Positions 7,164-10,000 of a stretch of 10,000 nt of DNA are shown here, one piece after another. Source of the stretch: Anaerolinea sp. Lineage in GTDB: Bacteria; Chloroflexota; Anaerolineae; Anaerolineales; Anaerolineaceae. Below the pieces are notes generated by a model that was not told where the DNA came from, made no database searches, and saw only the letters and a list, made by a program, of their open reading frames with translations. The position numbers and the translations under genes are program-made. Positions within the stretch are counted from its first letter, which is position 1. Each line of letters opens with the position of its first letter. The stretch lies in NCBI GenBank assembly GCA_020216845.1, contig JAIWNK010000026.1:1-10000 (forward strand), given 5' to 3'.

Positions 7164-7546
7164 ACCCAGGTTGGTCAGACGATCGCGGCCCTGCGTGTCA
7201 AGGTCGAGGAAAGTCCGCGCTCCACAGAGCAAGATGCCGGGTAACACCCGGGGTGGGGAAACCTGCCGGATTGGGCCACAGAAACATACCGCCTCTTTAG
7301 GAGGTAAGGGTGAAACGGCGGTGTAAGAGACCACCGGCGTCGCAGTAATGCGACGGCCAGGCAACCCCCATCTGGAGCAAGGCCAAGCAGGGACGAAGTT
7401 CCCCGCGGGGAACGGGAGGCGGCTCGTCTTCCTTGAGTTCCGGGTAGGCTGCTTGAGCGCCTTGGTAACAATGCGCCTAGAGAGATGATCGTCCCATCGC
7501 CAACGATGGACAGAACGCGGCTTATCGGCCAACCTGGGCATTTTTT
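7164..7546 (+). ncRNA. rnpB: RNase P RNA, bacterial (type A-like)
   Basis: This is the catalytic RNA of RNase P, which removes 5' leaders from pre-tRNAs together with the RnpA protein. The conserved 5' block GAGGAAAGTCC (7206-7216) and 3' block ACAGAACGCGGCTTAT (7510-7525) are present. Pairings I can trace are P1 (7165-7174 with 7529-7538, 10 pairs), P2 (7178-7184 with 7487-7493, 7 pairs), P18 (7494-7499 with 7504-7509), and P4 (7211-7213 and 7215-7219 with 7516-7523, with the hallmark bulged U at 7214). The middle resembles the E. coli order, including GGCCAAGCAGGGA and GGGTAGGCTGCTTGAG, with a strong hairpin at 7398-7413, which favours type A. At about 375-383 bases the length is normal. 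The 5' end is set by promoter and P1; the 3' end by P1 and the T-run. No protein is encoded here. Confidence 0.96.
7529..7546 (+). terminator. Possible rnpB terminator: 3' strand of P1 followed by T-run
   Basis: The P1 3' strand CCAACCTGGG (7529-7538) is followed by CA and six T (7541-7546). There is no separate local hairpin; the pairing partner lies about 360 bases upstream, so P1 itself or P18 would have to act as the terminating structure. Termination may be leaky, which would allow read-through into the cyclase gene starting at 7561. Confidence 0.45.
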
Positions 7547-7560
7547 AATTCGGATGAAGC

Positions 7561-10000
7561 ATGTCCCTCATTCCCCACTATCTGGTCAACGCCTATCAAA
7601 ACCAATGCCTAAGCGGCAGCTTCGAAGCAATTGGTCTATTCTTAGATCTCTCCGGCTTCACTCAGCTAACCGAAGCGCTCATGCAGCATCAAAAACAAGG
7701 CGCTGAGGCTCTTACACACGGACTCAACAACACCCTCACTCCCATCATTGAGCAAATCTATGCCGCCAACGGCTTTGTAGCATCTTTCGCCGGCGATGCC
7801 ATCACCGCCCTCTTCCCACTCGAACAACCCAATTCCGCCCCGCTAGCATTGCACGCCACAACAGACATTCAAGCTCGTTTTGCCAAACCGCAACATTACA
7901 CCACCCCCTGGGGAAGTTTCAAACTGACAGCACGGGGCGGGCTAGGAATTGGCGAAGTCCAATGGGGCATTCTCCAGACCGCGAATCAAACCCATGCCAC
8001 CTATTACTTTCGCTCTCAGGCAATTGAAACCGCAACGCGTGCCGAGCAATTGGCCCATAGAGGACAAATCGTTCTGGATAAGGCCATCCTCCCCCATCTT
8101 CAGTCGGCGCCACCCCTAAAACCGTTGTCCGGCGCATCGGGCTATGCCCTGCTATCAGGCACACCGTCTGAACCTATTCAAGTTCTCCAACCAACCCCAA
8201 TCACCAACAAGCTCCTAAGCCGTTTTCTACCCGCATCGGTGCTTGAGTTTGCCAACAGCAATATCGGCGGAGAATTCCGTCTCGTTTTGCCTGTGTTCAT
8301 CTCGTTTCAAGCAACAGAAGACAACTTACCCGTTTTTGTAGATCACCTCTTGCAATGTGCCGCAGAATATGACGGCTATTTCAACAAATTAGATTTCGGC
8401 GATAAGGGCAGCATCGCTCTTGTCCTTTTTGGTGCACCGATTGCCCACGAAGACGATGCACAACGTGCTGCCGAATTCTTGCTCGATTTAAGACAACGTT
8501 GCAACCCCGCTGAAATCCCATGGCGAGCGGGCCTCGCGCGCGGTATGGCTTATGCCGGCCTGATTGGTTGCCCACTACGCAGCGAATATTCTGCCATCGG
8601 CGACACCGTCAATCTCTCCGCTCGCCTGATGCAACATGCCAATTGGGGAGAAATCTTACTAGACTCCCAGGCCGCCCAATCACTGGCAATCAGTCACACA
8701 CTCATACCATCTGGCACACACACCATCAAAGGCAAACGTACCCCGCAAGCCACCTACGCCCTGAGTGTCCGTCACAATCAACCGATCATTCCACCCTTCA
8801 CCGGTCAATGGGTAGGTCGCGAACAGGAAATGCAAACGCTGCAACAATTCCTTGATCCAATCTTCACCACCACCCAATCGCCTACCTTTGCCGGCCTGCT
8901 AACACTTTGCGGTGAATCGGGCATTGGCAAGAGTCGCCTACTCCACGAACTGCACATCCAGGTTCAAGCGCAAGGCCGCTCCCACCTTTGGCTCATTGCC
9001 CCTTGCGATCCAGTGTTACAACGCGCATTCTCTCCATTTATTCACCTGCTCCAAAATTATTTTTCCCAATCCAACACCATATCAGACAGTGACAATAAAG
9101 CCCGGTTTCTACAAAAAATGCAAGAACTGCGCGCCTGGTTACAAAACACCCCCACCCCACAGCTGCCCGCCACCATACGCACAGCACTGCTGCGAGAATT
9201 GGAACGCGCAGATTCCTTTCTGGGCGCGCTATTGAACTTACATTGGCCAAATTCCATCTACGAACAACTGGAACCACGTCTACGCTTTGAAAACACCCTT
9301 TACTCCTTCAAAGCCTTGCTACAAGCCGAAAGCCTGCGCCAACCTGTCATTTTGGTTCTAGAAGACACACAATGGCTAGACCCCGCCTCTTTGCAACTGC
9401 TAGAAACCATCGTACGCCCACCGCACCTCTTTCCCTATGCCATCCTATCCGTTTGCCGCCCACAAGATGATGGCAGCCTGCCAATATTTTCACCCAACCA
9501 AGAAATTCCACAAGAAACCATCCGGCTTTCCAGCCTCAGCACCGATCAAATCCAACAAATGGCAACCGATTTGTTGGGCGCCCCCATTGGACAGAAACTT
9601 CACACCTATCTGCTTGAAAAAACATCCGGCAATCCATTCCTGATCGAGCAAATCCTGCTTGATCTGCAAGATCGCTCAGGGCTGCAAAACCAAGATGGCA
9701 AGCTTGAACTCAATCCCGCCACCCTGCCCGATATCCCCACCAACCTGAACGCCATTCTCATTGCCCGTCTTGACCGCCTCTCATCCGAAGTCAAACAAAC
9801 GGTTCAAACAGCAGTTGTTCTGGGCTACGAATTTGAAATTGCCATCCTCTCACACATGCTTAACAACAACCCCCTAACACTAATGCTGGTCACTGAAGCC
9901 GAAAAACAAGCCATCTGGACAGTATTTCAACAAATACGCTGCCTTTTCAAACACACCCTGCTGCGCGATGCAGCCTATCAAATGCAATTTCACGGGCGGC
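7561..10000 (+). CDS. Soluble adenylyl cyclase-like fusion: two class III cyclase domains plus STAND/AAA_16 ATPase, 3' end cut by window edge
   Basis: The 813 visible codons are uninterrupted. The first cyclase-like domain (about 20-200) has both metal-binding Asp residues, Asp29 in LFLDLSGFT and Asp79 in FAGDAITALF. The second (about 240-400) has Ser248 where the first metal Asp should be, but carries FGDKGSIALVLFGAP (279-293) and GDTVNLSAR (347-355) with the substrate and transition-state residues Asp348, Asn351 and Arg355. An ATPase follows: WVGRE (417-421), Walker A GESGIGKS (451-458), Walker B VILVLEDTQWLD (596-607) and TSGNPFLIEQ (688-697), as in AAA_16/STAND proteins. This order is that of mammalian soluble adenylyl cyclase, which continues into helical repeats; those would lie beyond the window. 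No signal peptide or membrane helix is seen. The ATG at 7561 is preceded immediately in frame by TGA (7555-7557), so no earlier start exists. The ribosome site is weak (GGATG, 4-base spacer). cAMP production is inferred, not shown. Confidence 0.9.
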   Translation, partial: MSLIPHYLVNAYQNQCLSGSFEAIGLFLDLSGFTQLTEALMQHQKQGAEALTHGLNNTLTPIIEQIYAANGFVASFAGDAITALFPLEQPNSAPLALHATTDIQARFAKPQHYTTPWGSFKLTARGGLGIGEVQWGILQTANQTHATYYFRSQAIETATRAEQLAHRGQIVLDKAILPHLQSAPPLKPLSGASGYALLSGTPSEPIQVLQPTPITNKLLSRFLPASVLEFANSNIGGEFRLVLPVFISFQATEDNLPVFVDHLLQCAAEYDGYFNKLDFGDKGSIALVLFGAPIAHEDDAQRAAEFLLDLRQRCNPAEIPWRAGLARGMAYAGLIGCPLRSEYSAIGDTVNLSARLMQHANWGEILLDSQAAQSLAISHTLIPSGTHTIKGKRTPQATYALSVRHNQPIIPPFTGQWVGREQEMQTLQQFLDPIFTTTQSPTFAGLLTLCGESGIGKSRLLHELHIQVQAQGRSHLWLIAPCDPVLQRAFSPFIHLLQNYFSQSNTISDSDNKARFLQKMQELRAWLQNTPTPQLPATIRTALLRELERADSFLGALLNLHWPNSIYEQLEPRLRFENTLYSFKALLQAESLRQPVILVLEDTQWLDPASLQLLETIVRPPHLFPYAILSVCRPQDDGSLPIFSPNQEIPQETIRLSSLSTDQIQQMATDLLGAPIGQKLHTYLLEKTSGNPFLIEQILLDLQDRSGLQNQDGKLELNPATLPDIPTNLNAILIARLDRLSSEVKQTVQTAVVLGYEFEIAILSHMLNNNPLTLMLVTEAEKQAIWTVFQQIRCLFKHTLLRDAAYQMQFHGR

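Noticed and set aside
7398..7413. 16-base palindrome GTTCCCCGCGGGGAAC as an operator or terminator
   Set aside because: It sits within RNase P RNA where a peripheral hairpin is expected, has no T-run after it, and is better explained as an RNA helix.
7101..7541. 146-residue minus-strand open frame across rnpB
   Set aside because: It is wholly antisense to a clearly structured RNase P RNA, has no recognisable motif, and would begin inside the RNA's 3' end. It is an open frame by chance.

Overview
The window looks like chromosomal DNA of a bacterium in the Chloroflexota, probably Anaerolineae-like. This is an inference from gene style: a transmembrane Hanks-type kinase, a large cyclase-ATPase fusion protein and a membrane M50-type protease lie among housekeeping genes, in DNA of moderately high GC. 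No rRNA or other lineage marker is present, so the placement is tentative. Coding density is very high, no gene-free stretch exceeds 300 bases, and I see no mobile element, CRISPR array or tRNA.

Left part (1-2540). On the minus strand, ruvB (Holliday junction helicase motor) is followed after 2 bases by queA (queuosine tRNA modification), whose 3' end runs off the left edge. Upp (uracil salvage) is transcribed divergently on the plus strand. The short ruvB-upp gap holds a TATAAT box for each direction. The ruvB box is so close to the ATG that its mRNA would be nearly leaderless.

Middle (2537-7066). Four minus-strand genes read leftward in the order Ser/Thr kinase, tpiA, M50-like membrane protease, moaA. 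The tpiA stop and the protease GTG start overlap as GTGA, which suggests translational coupling. MoaA has a strong ribosome binding site and possibly its own promoter. Its stop codon overlaps the convergent upp stop by 4 bases.

Right part (7067-10000). A compact divergent control region has well-formed promoters for the kinase (leftward) and rnpB (rightward), with abutting -35 hexamers. The RNase P RNA gene is complete and carries recognisable P1, P2, P4 and P18 helices. It ends in a T-run, and 14 bases later a long open reading frame begins and runs off the right edge. This encodes a fusion of two class III cyclase domains and a STAND/AAA_16-type ATPase, the arrangement of mammalian soluble adenylyl cyclase. 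Its residue pattern suggests one competent catalytic site at the domain interface.

The most notable points are the sAC-like cyclase, its position directly behind rnpB with no room for a promoter of its own, and the back-to-back promoters that tie expression of a signalling kinase to the RNase P RNA locus.
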